From positions 1-41,676 of the forward strand of contig JAGYMW010000009.1 in the NCBI GenBank assembly GCA_018400435.1: a stretch of DNA of 41,676 nucleotides, given 5' to 3'. The stretch's first letter is position 1. Each line of letters opens with the position of its first letter. The translations under genes were made by a program, and so were the position numbers. The notes beneath the pieces were generated by a model. It saw only the letters and a list, made by a program, of their open reading frames with translations. It was not told the origin of the DNA and did no database searches. Shown one piece after another: positions 1 to 9,221 of the stretch. This DNA is from Bacillota bacterium. GTDB taxonomy: Bacteria; Bacillota; Dethiobacteria; DTU022.

Positions 1-543
1 CGCCCAACAAAGCAGGTAATCTTTTCGCAAATCGATAAGATCACCTACCTGCAGCCCCAGCTCCGCCGCCAGGCCGCCCCGCAGCTCAATGGCATACTGG
101 GCCGGGCCGTTGCTGGGGTAAACCGGCAGTTCTTCGTCTGACATATTCGAAGCCGGCGGTTCCATTTCGTGAACAGTGGTAACCCTGCCTTCACTGTCGA
201 GGAATATTACATCAATGGGCATGAGGCAGTTTTTCATCCAGAAGTTGAGTTCTATGGGGTAAGGGCTGTGGGCAGGAAAAACAAAGAGCATTCCCCGGTT
301 CTCGGCCAGGTTTTCTCTCCACATCAGTCCTCTGGACCTCTCTTCAGGAGTTAAAGCCAGCTCCATCTCAAAAGGATGCCCCCGGATTTCCACATTTTCT
401 ATGAACGGCCGGCTCTCCCCATTGTTATCTGCCGGCATATTATCTACCTCTTCTTCTATGCAGCCTGAGACAAGAACTAATAAGATAAAAATTACAGCCA
501 GGCAAACCCGAGTATAAAATTTCCGTTGTCTTTTTATGCTCAT
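1..543 (-). CDS. DUF192-family lipoprotein (3' end truncated by window)
   Basis: Reverse-strand reading from ATG at 543: MSIKRQRKFYTRVCLAVIFILLVLVSGCIEEE... (lipobox), then ENRGMLFVFPAHSPYPIELNFWMKNCLMPIDVIFLDSEGRVTTVHEMEP, typical of DUF192. Not in the ORF track because it runs off the edge. Confidence 0.85.
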   Translation of the reverse strand, partial: MSIKRQRKFYTRVCLAVIFILLVLVSGCIEEEVDNMPADNNGESRPFIENVEIRGHPFEMELALTPEERSRGLMWRENLAENRGMLFVFPAHSPYPIELNFWMKNCLMPIDVIFLDSEGRVTTVHEMEPPASNMSDEELPVYPSNGPAQYAIELRGGLAAELGLQVGDLIDLRKDYLLCWA

Positions 544-682
544 CTTCCCCAAATCGCAACCTTTCAACCACATCTTATATCTTGCCTTATTGGCAGCGAC
601 AGGTCATACTATGAGTTAATGCTGGCAGACTATCATAAATCTGCCGAGAGCATTGTTCTCCCATCAACAAGGAGGTTTTTTA

Positions 683-1288
683 ATGAAACTGAAAACAATC
701 TTTGCCACCGGTTTTTTAACCATCCTGCCGCTTGCAGTCACCGTATATGTGTTCTACCTGATCTTCAGTTTTCTGGACAATCTTCTCGGCAACCTTATTG
801 AAGCAATCTTCAACTTCCGGCTACCGGGAATCGGTTTCGCCGCCGGGATCATCTTGATCCTGATTATCGGGTTCATTGCTTCTAATATAATAGGCAGGCG
901 TTTGATCGGTTTCAGTGACAGCCTTCTGCAGCGCATTCCTCTGGCCAAAAGCATTTACACCAGCGCCAGGCAGATAATAGACGCCTTTACGTTACAGGGA
1001 AAAGCCGCTTTTCAAAAAGTGGTTCTCCTTGAATATCCCCGCCGTGGTCTCTATGCCCTCGGCTTTGTTACCGGCAGCTCCAAAGGTGAAGTCCAGGATA
1101 AAACCCATAAAGAAACCCTGAACATATTTATTCCTACAACCCCAAACCCCACCTCGGGGATGCTTATCCTCGCTCCCCGCAGTGAGGTCATTGACCTCGA
1201 TATGACCGTTGAAGAGGGAATGAAAGTGATCATCTCCGGGGGTCTATTTTCCCCACCGGTCGATGCTCCGAAGGATGATACCGCGTGA
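683..1288 (+). CDS. DUF502 family membrane protein
   Basis: ATG at 683 preceded by AAGGAGG; two N-terminal TM segments; LAKSIYTSARQIIDAF...GFVTG and FIPTTPNPTSGML motifs typical of DUF502. Confidence 0.88.
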   Translation: MKLKTIFATGFLTILPLAVTVYVFYLIFSFLDNLLGNLIEAIFNFRLPGIGFAAGIILILIIGFIASNIIGRRLIGFSDSLLQRIPLAKSIYTSARQIIDAFTLQGKAAFQKVVLLEYPRRGLYALGFVTGSSKGEVQDKTHKETLNIFIPTTPNPTSGMLILAPRSEVIDLDMTVEEGMKVIISGGLFSPPVDAPKDDTA

Positions 1289-1290
1289 GC

Positions 1291-1410
1291 TGTAACAGGA
1301 TTACCCCTGGAACATACATTCCCCCTGTAAGAAATGTATGTCGTGTTACATGTGCCAAACAAAACGTCCCCTTGACTTCTTGTGTCAAACAAAACGTCCC
1401 CTTGACTTCT
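1291..1410. repeat. REP-like intergenic element: nested inverted repeats plus 30-bp tandem direct repeat
   Basis: TGTAACA (1291-1297)/TGTTACA (1344-1350) enclosing ACATACATT (1312-1320)/AATGTATGT (1333-1341); then TGTGYCAAACAAAACGTCCCCTTGACTTCT at 1351-1380 and 1381-1410 with one mismatch. Confidence 0.75.
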
Positions 1411-1411
1411 T

Positions 1412-2932
1412 TTAAACGAAGAAAGGTTTTTCTCTTTCCGCCCAGTCGAGGGATCTCTTTACCGCCTTGCGCCAGCCGCGGTATAGGAAGCGGCGGCTGT
1501 CTTCATCCATCTGCGGTTTAAAAGAGGCGCTTTCCTGCCAGAGTTCGGCGATAGCGTCGGTGTCCTTCCAGTTTCCACAGGCCAGGCCGGCCAGGTAAGC
1601 GGCGCCCAGCGCCGTTGTGTCGGCCGTGCATGCACGCCGGACAACAGTTCCCGTTATATCGGCCTGGAACTGCAGCAGCAGATCCATCACGCTGGCTCCT
1701 CCGTCCACACGCAGTTCATGGAGGGGTAGATCGGCATCGCGGCGCATTATTTCCAGAACATCCCTGGTCTGGTAAGCCATTGCTTCGATAACAGCCCGTG
1801 CAAGGTGAGCTCTTGATGTGCCGCCGGTAATGCCAATAAGCAAGCCGCGGGCATAGGGATCCCAGTGCGGCGCACCCAATCCGGCAAAGGCAGGAACGAG
1901 ATATACCCCATCATTGCTTTCCACTAGGCCGGCCAGATCCTCCAGGTCTGAGGCTTCTTTTATTAACTGAAGGCCGTCACGCAGCCATTGCACGGCGGCA
2001 CCGGTGATAAAAATACTTCCTTCGAGAGCATATGAAACTTCCCCCTTCACTCCCCAGGCGACGGTGGTCAATAATCCGTTATCAGAAGCAACGGCCTTTT
2101 CACCGGTATTCATCAGCAGGAATGAACCGGTCCCGTAAGTGTTCTTGGTCATTCCCGGCTGAAAGCAGGCCTGGCCGAACAGGGCAGCCTGCTGGTCACC
2201 GGCTATTCCACCGATGGGCACGGCAGAACCAAAAAACACGTTAGGATCAGTTTCACCGTAAAAATAGCTGCTCGGCAGTACTTCCGGCAGGACGCCAACA
2301 GGCACTTTGAAAATCTTCAGCAGTGTTTCATCCCATTCGAGATGATGAATATTAAAAAGGAGGGTTCGCGAAGCATTTGAATAATCGGTGGCAAAAACGC
2401 GGCCTCCGGTCAGGCGGTAAAGCAAATAGCTGTCCACCGTTCCGCAGGCCAGGGTTCCCTTTTCAGCAGCTTCTTTAACTTGCGGCAAATTTTCCATGGC
2501 CCAGCGCACTTTAGTGCCGGAAAAGTAGGGATCCAGCAGCAGGCCGGTCCGGCGCCTGATCCTGTCTTCCAGGCCTTCGTTCTTGAGCTGCCGGCACATT
2601 TCGGCTGTGCGGCGGCACTGCCAGACGATCGCTCTTGTCAAAGCTCTGCCGCTCTCTCGATCCCAGAACACTACTGTCTCCCGCTGATTGGTAATACCCA
2701 GTGCTGTCAGTTCGTGGGCTGATAATCCCGCTTCTTGCAAGGCCTGCTCAGTCGTCTTTAGAACGTTCCCCCAGATTTCATCAGGGTCTTGCTCCACCCA
2801 TCCAGGCTGCGGGTAATACTGCTTGTGTTCCAGGTTAACCCGGGCTTTCGAGAGCCCCTCACTGTTCCAAACAATGGCAGTCGTCCCCGTCGTCCCCTGG
2901 TCGATTGATAAGATACAGCCGCCGATCTTAAT
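1412..2932 (-). CDS. glpK: Glycerol kinase (FGGY family); probable non-ATG start
   Basis: ILSIDQGTTGTTAIVWNSEGL...HKQYYPQPGWVEQDPDEIW...TNQRETVVFWDRESGRALTRAIVWQCRRT; the track ORF starts at an internal GTG (2797), but homology-like sequence continues in frame to about 2932. Confidence 0.92.
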   Translation of the reverse strand: MKIGGCILSIDQGTTGTTAIVWNSEGLSKARVNLEHKQYYPQPGWVEQDPDEIWGNVLKTTEQALQEAGLSAHELTALGITNQRETVVFWDRESGRALTRAIVWQCRRTAEMCRQLKNEGLEDRIRRRTGLLLDPYFSGTKVRWAMENLPQVKEAAEKGTLACGTVDSYLLYRLTGGRVFATDYSNASRTLLFNIHHLEWDETLLKIFKVPVGVLPEVLPSSYFYGETDPNVFFGSAVPIGGIAGDQQAALFGQACFQPGMTKNTYGTGSFLLMNTGEKAVASDNGLLTTVAWGVKGEVSYALEGSIFITGAAVQWLRDGLQLIKEASDLEDLAGLVESNDGVYLVPAFAGLGAPHWDPYARGLLIGITGGTSRAHLARAVIEAMAYQTRDVLEIMRRDADLPLHELRVDGGASVMDLLLQFQADITGTVVRRACTADTTALGAAYLAGLACGNWKDTDAIAELWQESASFKPQMDEDSRRFLYRGWRKAVKRSLDWAEREKPFFV

Positions 2933-3023
2933 CGCCTCCCCGTAAGTTTTACCGAAAACAACACTGATCCCGTTCCAACCCTCTGATGTAAAACCCTCCG
3001 AGCCGGATCAAATCCGCTGGTCC

Positions 3024-4010
3024 TCAATCAGCAAGCTTAAAAACAAGTTTTTTCCCCTGTTCTTCTCGCCTGATTTTCCCTTCATACTCAAGATGGCGGA
3101 TGTGGGCAAGGGCTTCACCCGTAGCAAACCATTTCTGCATCAGGGGAAAATCATCCCAGCCCTCGGCCACCAGATCCCAGGTCATCCGGGATGCAACATC
3201 AAAAGCGCTGACCGGGCCTGCTTCCCGCAGAATGGCCATTACCTCCTCCAGCCTCTGGTGATGATGTTCTTTAAGCTCTTCAATTCTTTTACGGCAATCA
3301 GTAAAAATGCGGCGATGCCCGGGTAACACGAGCTTAACCGACATCGTCCAAACACGATCCAGGCTCCTGAAGTAGTCACCAAGGGGATCACTTTCATCAA
3401 GCCAGGTTGTAATATTAGGGGTAATATCACAAAGAATATGATCGCCGGAAAAAAGCAACTTTTGTTCCGGTTCATAGAGACAGGTATGCCCGGGTGAATG
3501 ACCGGGGGTCATTATACAGTGAAGTTCATAGCAACCATACCGAATAATATCACCATCTTCAACCAGGGTGAAATCCTCCGGCTTCTTCGGCTCATAATGC
3601 TTTCCGGGGTGTGAACCGACGGCCATTTTCACCATTTCCGCCGGGAATCCATGCCGTTCGGTCATCGCCAGGATCATCCCCCAGATATTCTTGTGGTTCA
3701 AGATTTCGGCATCGGGCCGGTTGAAATAAACGACAGAACTACTTGCTACAAATTCGTCCACCAGACCAATGTGATCTATATGCATGTGCGTAACAAAAAA
3801 GTCCGTTTTTTCAGGATCAAGCGCCAGCTGCTCAAAAACATCTCTCATCGCTTCCCGACAGGCACTGCGCTTCATCCCTGTATCAATGACCAGGTTGCGT
3901 TTTTCATCTTTGATGATATAAGAATTGGTCGCCTTAAGCGGATTGCCGGGTAGAGGTATTTCTGCGCGATAAAGGGCCGGTTTTATTTCTTCAATGATTG
4001 TTGCTGCCAC
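3024..4010 (-). CDS. MBL-fold metallo-hydrolase
   Basis: THMHIDHIG, metallo-beta-lactamase HxHxDH motif, and TPGHSPGHTCLY, 328 aa. Confidence 0.88.
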   Translation of the reverse strand: MAATIIEEIKPALYRAEIPLPGNPLKATNSYIIKDEKRNLVIDTGMKRSACREAMRDVFEQLALDPEKTDFFVTHMHIDHIGLVDEFVASSSVVYFNRPDAEILNHKNIWGMILAMTERHGFPAEMVKMAVGSHPGKHYEPKKPEDFTLVEDGDIIRYGCYELHCIMTPGHSPGHTCLYEPEQKLLFSGDHILCDITPNITTWLDESDPLGDYFRSLDRVWTMSVKLVLPGHRRIFTDCRKRIEELKEHHHQRLEEVMAILREAGPVSAFDVASRMTWDLVAEGWDDFPLMQKWFATGEALAHIRHLEYEGKIRREEQGKKLVFKLAD

Positions 4011-4070
4011 TTTTCCACTTCCCTTTATCTTGATCTTTATTCATTCATATATGCAATTATGCTATGCTTT

Positions 4071-5237
4071 TTAATTCTGCTTCAAGTTTGAAAACTCCTC
4101 TTTAATTTTCTCCTGCAGTACCGGACTGTCAAACACTTTTAACCCGGTAATAGCCATAGCCCTGCCGGCAGCAAGCATCACATCATAGGCCTTTTCTGTA
4201 TTGCAAAGGGCTGCAAATTCAGGGGTATGCCGCGGCACCCATTGATCAGTCAGGGCAAGGAGCGGATATATGGAGGGGGTAACCCGGCTGACATTGCCCA
4301 TATCGATGGAGCCAACTTCCCCCGTCTGGGCCGACTGAACGGTATAACCGGCCTGGGGCAGGCTTTCGGCAAAAACATCGGCCAATACATTATTGCTGCA
4401 CATCGCTTCATAGGGATAATCGGATTGCTCAATTTCAAGGGTGGTACCGGTGGCCGTTGCCGCTCCCCGGGCACAGGCGGTTACCTTTTCTACCGCTTCT
4501 TCCAGGCCAACACTGTCACGAGCCCTGACCAGGAATTCAGCGACAGACCGGTCGGGGATAACGTTGGTGGCCAGCCCTCCTTCAGTAATAATTCCGTGAA
4601 CTCGGACATCTTCTTTGAGATGCTGCCGCAGGGCATTAATACCATTAAAGGTCTGAATCACGGCATCAAGGGCATTGCGCCCTTCCCACGGCTCGATGGC
4701 AGCATGAGCATTTTTCCCGTGAAAAATAAACCGGTAATCACAGCAGGCCAGGGAGGTAACATTGATCCGTGTTGAACAACTGGGATGAAACATCATTGCG
4801 GCATTGATATCGTCAAATACTCCCGTCCGCACCAGATCTACTTTTCCGCCATGGTCCTCTTCATCCGGCGTGCCGATTACCGATACCCGGCCCGGCCGTC
4901 CTTCCAGGGCGGCAGCCAGGGCTACCCCGGCAGCAACGGCGGCGATGGCTATCAGGTTATGACCGCAGCCGTGGCCGATCTCAGGTAAAGCGTCATACTC
5001 GGAGCAGAATCCTATATGATATCCCTCTTCCCCATAAGTAGCCATGAAGGCAGTTTTTAAGCCTCCTACGCCGCGCCAAACCTTAAATCCCATTTCTTTC
5101 AGATAAGCGGTAATCAGGTCTGAAGCAAAATATTCTTCACCCCCTACTTCCGGATGGCCATGAATGTCCCGGGACATCTTAATTAGTCTGTCCAGCTCCT
5201 CCTCTATTTTGCTGTGAATAGTCCGGTAACCGCTCAT
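4071..5237 (-). CDS. M20 family amidohydrolase (peptidase M20D-like)
   Basis: RDIHGHPEVGGEEYFASD, GCGHNLIAIAAVAAGVAL, PDEEDHGGKVDL, FHGKNAHAA motifs; ATG at 5237 gives a normal ~388 aa length. The track ORF extends to 5348 from a TTG. Confidence 0.88.
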   Translation of the reverse strand: MSGYRTIHSKIEEELDRLIKMSRDIHGHPEVGGEEYFASDLITAYLKEMGFKVWRGVGGLKTAFMATYGEEGYHIGFCSEYDALPEIGHGCGHNLIAIAAVAAGVALAAALEGRPGRVSVIGTPDEEDHGGKVDLVRTGVFDDINAAMMFHPSCSTRINVTSLACCDYRFIFHGKNAHAAIEPWEGRNALDAVIQTFNGINALRQHLKEDVRVHGIITEGGLATNVIPDRSVAEFLVRARDSVGLEEAVEKVTACARGAATATGTTLEIEQSDYPYEAMCSNNVLADVFAESLPQAGYTVQSAQTGEVGSIDMGNVSRVTPSIYPLLALTDQWVPRHTPEFAALCNTEKAYDVMLAAGRAMAITGLKVFDSPVLQEKIKEEFSNLKQN

Positions 5238-5340
5238 ACTCTTAATCACCGTCTTTCCTGAATTTTTGCCCATTATAACTGTTTTTGCTCTCTTTGCCCA
5301 GCACAGTATGGCCGGCAGGCAGGAATAGAGCAAATTTTTT

Positions 5341-6966
5341 CTATTCAACAGGACGCAGCTGTTCGTAGGTGTCGACTACATAGGTAAAGATGACCGGCCC
5401 GGTCCGAGGGTTGCGAGTCCAGCCCTCGTAGGGATCGTTCCGGTATGCCTGCAGCTCGGGGTCATAGGAAAGGACAATATAGGCTGCATCGTCATAGAAT
5501 ATGCTCTGCATTTCATGAATGATCTGACGTCTTTCATCACGGTCCATTGTCCTCTGCTGGCGGAGATGCAGTTCGTCATACTGCGGGTTGGAGTAGAAAC
5601 AATCGCTCCAGGACATGATTTCGTCGGTGGTAACCACTTTCAAGATCGAGGTGGGATCGACATCGACAAACCAGCCCCAGATAAACATATCAAAATCGCC
5701 TTCATAGATCCGGTCAGTGAGGGTTCCTTCATCGATCACACTTACCGTCAGGGCAATACCAACCTCCTCCAGCATGTCCTTAATCATGGTGCCCGCTTTC
5801 TGGTTGTCAGACGATTCGGAACGGACGAGCAGGGTGAAATCAAGGGGCTCACCATCGGGACTAACCCTGATTCCGTCAGAGTCGGGAGTATAACCGGCTT
5901 CCTCCAAAATCTCCTTCGCTTTTTCGGGATCGTAAAAACGAAAATCGTCGACCGGGTCGTAGTGCCAGTATTCAAAGAAAGGTGGGACAATAGTCGAACC
6001 GATTGTTCCATAACCCAGATAGGTAACATCAATAATCTCCTGCCGATCGATGGCATACTCGACAGCTACCCGGATATTTTTGTCAAGTAACAGGGGATTG
6101 CCGAGAGAATCAGGATCTTCCCAGACGTTAAAAGAGAGCTCTGTAAATGATGGCGAATCAGCAGCTATGGCAACGATGTCCGGATCAGCGGCTTCTTCAA
6201 GCTCTTTAAACTGTGCTCCCGGAACGGAGGTGATTATATCAAGCTCGCCCTGTTGCAGCGCTTCGATCATCAGGCCGGTGTTGGCATATATAATGAAAAT
6301 AACTTCATCAAGCGCCGGTGCTCCTTTGAAGTAATCCTTGTTGGCAGCCATTCTGGTAAATTCGCCTTTGCGGTGCTCGATAACCTGGAACGGACCGGTC
6401 CCGATAGGATCATCATTGGCAAATTCACCCTCGGCATCAGCGGGATCTATTTCCGACCAGATGTGTTCGGGCAGAATGGGAACAAGGATCTGGGGCATCC
6501 AGGCGATAGGCTCATCCGTCTTGATGGTCAGGGTATTTTCATCGATCACTTCTATTTCTTCCATCGGAGCCACGTAATCATAGAAATACCCGAGCTCGTT
6601 GTCACGGATATATTCAAACGTGAATTTGACATCATCGGCACTGAACGGTTCGCCGTCATGCCAGGTAACCTCCTCCTGGAGACTGAAGGTCCAGACCAGT
6701 CCCTCATCATCTACCGACCATTCGCGGGCCAGATCTGGTATAACATCCAAATCTTCGTCCCAGCTAACCAGCATTTTGTAATTGAGGTACATGATCTCGT
6801 AAGCCTGGTAAGACCAGATCAGCATGGGGTTGAGGCTCTCAATCTCCCGCAGGAAACCGACCCTCAGGACATGACTCTCTTCCTCTGTCTCAACACAGCC
6901 GGGTAAAAAGAAGGCCATCATGAACAGGACAACCATAACCAGAGTTAACAACTTTTTATTACCCAA
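5341..6966 (-). CDS. ABC transporter substrate-binding lipoprotein, peptide/nickel type (SBP_bac_5)
   Basis: Lipobox FFLPGC; LAREWSVDDEGLVWTFSLQEEVTWHDGEPFSADDVKFTFEYI typical of the DppA/OppA family; 541 aa. Confidence 0.93.
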   Translation of the reverse strand: MGNKKLLTLVMVVLFMMAFFLPGCVETEEESHVLRVGFLREIESLNPMLIWSYQAYEIMYLNYKMLVSWDEDLDVIPDLAREWSVDDEGLVWTFSLQEEVTWHDGEPFSADDVKFTFEYIRDNELGYFYDYVAPMEEIEVIDENTLTIKTDEPIAWMPQILVPILPEHIWSEIDPADAEGEFANDDPIGTGPFQVIEHRKGEFTRMAANKDYFKGAPALDEVIFIIYANTGLMIEALQQGELDIITSVPGAQFKELEEAADPDIVAIAADSPSFTELSFNVWEDPDSLGNPLLLDKNIRVAVEYAIDRQEIIDVTYLGYGTIGSTIVPPFFEYWHYDPVDDFRFYDPEKAKEILEEAGYTPDSDGIRVSPDGEPLDFTLLVRSESSDNQKAGTMIKDMLEEVGIALTVSVIDEGTLTDRIYEGDFDMFIWGWFVDVDPTSILKVVTTDEIMSWSDCFYSNPQYDELHLRQQRTMDRDERRQIIHEMQSIFYDDAAYIVLSYDPELQAYRNDPYEGWTRNPRTGPVIFTYVVDTYEQLRPVE

Positions 6967-7052
6967 AAGCGGTACCCTCCATCTTCCATTTTTTATTTCA
7001 ACAGCTCACACTTATTTTCAATGTAATCAGCTATCCGGACGTAAATACCTAT

Positions 7053-7072
7053 TTATGTAATATATTACATAA
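7053..7072. promoter_or_regulatory. 20-bp perfect palindrome, operator-like
   Basis: TTATGTAATATATTACATAA, about 90 bp upstream of the SBP start codon. Confidence 0.5.
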
Positions 7073-7367
7073 TTATTATTGTCATAATTATACCAGATTT
7101 AACGCATTAAGACTATAACGCTATAAGTTTAGGCCCTTTATATAATTAACCGATCAAAGGATAATTCCCTCTCCGGATCAAACTAATGATCAAACTCGTT
7201 TAAAACCATAAAAGATCTTGTCCGAAGTTTGAGTAATATATTAGCGGGAGGATATTAGGAAAAGTTTTTTTACATGCAGGAAAAGAGAGATCTCGTTTCA
7301 GAATGCGATATGATATAATATGAAAAAGGATTATCTCTTTATTTAAACGAAGACAGGGGTTGATCTG

Positions 7368-7880
7368 ATGCTAACCAGATCCAGAATTATGCTGCTCTTG
7401 GTAGTGGCCTTATTCCTGCCACTTACAGGCGGATGCAGTGTGCTTATGCCTTTTAAATCTGTAACAGACTCCGCCGGTGAACCTTTTGAAGTTGTGATCA
7501 CAGAAATGGAACCCTCAGAGAATTTTACGGACACAGATACCACCATGGAAGAAGAAGCAGCGGCAGAAGTGGTTGTTCCACCCGATAAAAGCGACCGCCT
7601 TCCAGGCAGCCTGAACCGGGACAGCATCGAACTCTATGCCGCCGGAAATGACTTTTTCCGCGAAGGTGGTTTAAAGACAGAAGGGTTCAGCGGAAAGAAA
7701 ACTGAAACCGCGCAATCTGATGAAGACGACCCGGCGGAAACCGGTGTTGCACCGGAAGATACAGAAGGAGATCCTCCCATTTACGTGACTACGGAGGAAG
7801 ATACTGCCGACTGGGGAGTACCGATCATAGGAGACGATGATGGTGATGATGATGATGATGATTGGTATAACCTTGACTGA
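7368..7880 (+). CDS. Hypothetical acidic lipoprotein with poly-Asp tail
   Basis: MLTRSRIMLLLVVALFLPLTGGCS lipoprotein signal; acidic low-complexity body ending DDDGDDDDDDWYNLD. Confidence 0.7.
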   Translation: MLTRSRIMLLLVVALFLPLTGGCSVLMPFKSVTDSAGEPFEVVITEMEPSENFTDTDTTMEEEAAAEVVVPPDKSDRLPGSLNRDSIELYAAGNDFFREGGLKTEGFSGKKTETAQSDEDDPAETGVAPEDTEGDPPIYVTTEEDTADWGVPIIGDDDGDDDDDDWYNLD

Positions 7881-7936
7881 TATGAATGGGTAAATAATCC
7901 GTTTAGCCGAATAATCAGTTCTGGAGGTGATTGCAG

Positions 7937-8272
7937 ATGGACATCAAGAAAATTGTCCTGACCGGGTTTCTCGTTCTCCTGCTCGGCGCGGTAATCTGTG
8001 GCTGCGGGGAAGAAACCGCCAACCCGGAAGAAGATACTGTCGACCAGGAAGAAGAAATTGAACCAACCGCAGTCCCGGATAATGAAACGGCAGAAGATGA
8101 AACCGGGGAAAACGAAGAAACAGCTGAAGAATCCCCGGCAGTTAAAAGTGATAACGGTGAAAAGTCCGGAGCCGACGCCTATCCGGGAACTGTTTTCAAG
8201 CATGACGTAAAGATGAATATAGACGGAGTGGTAGAAAAGGATCTAGACGAAGGATGGTGGGAAGAGCCCTGA
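7937..8272 (+). CDS. Hypothetical acidic lipoprotein
   Basis: GGAGGTGATTGCAG before ATG at 7937; MDIKKIVLTGFLVLLLGAVICGCGEE signal/lipobox; Glu-rich body. Confidence 0.7.
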   Translation: MDIKKIVLTGFLVLLLGAVICGCGEETANPEEDTVDQEEEIEPTAVPDNETAEDETGENEETAEESPAVKSDNGEKSGADAYPGTVFKHDVKMNIDGVVEKDLDEGWWEEP

Positions 8273-8279
8273 TAGCTCA

Positions 8280-9101
8280 TTACTGCCGATCCATGCTTCC
8301 CGAGGAAAACCCCTCCAGGTCTAAAGTTACATAGAGATAACCGAGGTTGCGGAAATAGTTAACAATGTCTCTTCGCCTGGAAAGAACAGCATAAAAATCT
8401 GTAATATTTACTTCAATGCGGGCCAGTTGTCCGTGACAGCGAACCCGAATTTCATTTTCCAGCCCCATGCGCCTCAGAAATGCTTCTGCTTCTGCCACTT
8501 TCCAGATTTTCTCTGTAGTCAGCAAATCCCCATATGGAAACCGCGAAGCAAAACAGGCTTCCGCCGGTTTATTCCAGGTAGGCAAACCGCTTTCCCGGGA
8601 AAGAGCCCTGATCTCCTGTTTGTCCAAAGTTGCTTCCTGCAGGGGGCGGCGGATGTTCAAATCCGTGAGGGCGCGCATTCCGGGCCGCTCCTCAAACCGA
8701 TCGCCGGCATGGGAACCGTCCAGAAGAGCAGGCCGGCCACGTTTAGCTCCGGCAGCGAGCATCCCCGCATACATTGCCTTTTTGCAGTAATAGCAGCGGT
8801 TTCGTTCATTGTTCCCGATAGCGGGAACCGATAGAAGATGGAGTTCCAAAACCTGGTGTTCCACACCCAGTTTTTCCGCCAGGGCAGCCGCTCCTTCCAC
8901 TGCCACCTGACCTGTTAGCTCCGATTTGATCGTCATAGCCAGTACATTCTCCCTGCCGAGGACAGTAAATGCCCTGAACAGCAGATAGGTACTGTCCATT
9001 CCACCGGAAAAGGCCACTGCCACCCGGTCAAATCCGCCCAAAATTGAATCGAGCCGCTTTCCCTTTTCTCCAATTACCGGTTGTTCACGTTCATTATCCA
9101 T
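8280..9101 (-). CDS. larE: ATP-dependent sacrificial sulfur transferase LarE
   Basis: PP-loop VAVAFSGGMDSTYLL, NERNRCYYCKKAMY, KPAEACFASRFPYG; 273 aa. Confidence 0.88.
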   Translation of the reverse strand: MDNEREQPVIGEKGKRLDSILGGFDRVAVAFSGGMDSTYLLFRAFTVLGRENVLAMTIKSELTGQVAVEGAAALAEKLGVEHQVLELHLLSVPAIGNNERNRCYYCKKAMYAGMLAAGAKRGRPALLDGSHAGDRFEERPGMRALTDLNIRRPLQEATLDKQEIRALSRESGLPTWNKPAEACFASRFPYGDLLTTEKIWKVAEAEAFLRRMGLENEIRVRCHGQLARIEVNITDFYAVLSRRRDIVNYFRNLGYLYVTLDLEGFSSGSMDRQ

Positions 9102-9221
9102 CTTAATCGCCGCACCTCGTTGATTGATTAAAGGCGGGGAGCTCCTGTCCGAGCACTTCCCCGCCTAATATCACTGTTCTGTTTATTCCTATATCATGTT
9201 CTAATTACTACTGCTATCTCT

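Noticed and set aside
526-801. 91-aa ORF overlapping the DUF502 start
   Set aside because: Off-frame overlap with DUF502, no RBS or family features.
1351-1410. Possible CRISPR repeats
   Set aside because: Only two copies, directly abutting with no spacer; better explained as a tandem intergenic repeat.
2758-3027. 89-aa minus-strand ORF at the glpK 5' end
   Set aside because: It is in a different frame from the conserved GlpK N-terminus and is Arg/Ser-rich, typical of an off-frame reading.
6253-6906. 217-aa plus-strand ORF, with similar long antisense ORFs at 4227-4775, 5515-6090, 23921-24529 and 31404-31928
   Set aside because: All lie antisense to clearly conserved genes; they are shadow ORFs from codon bias.
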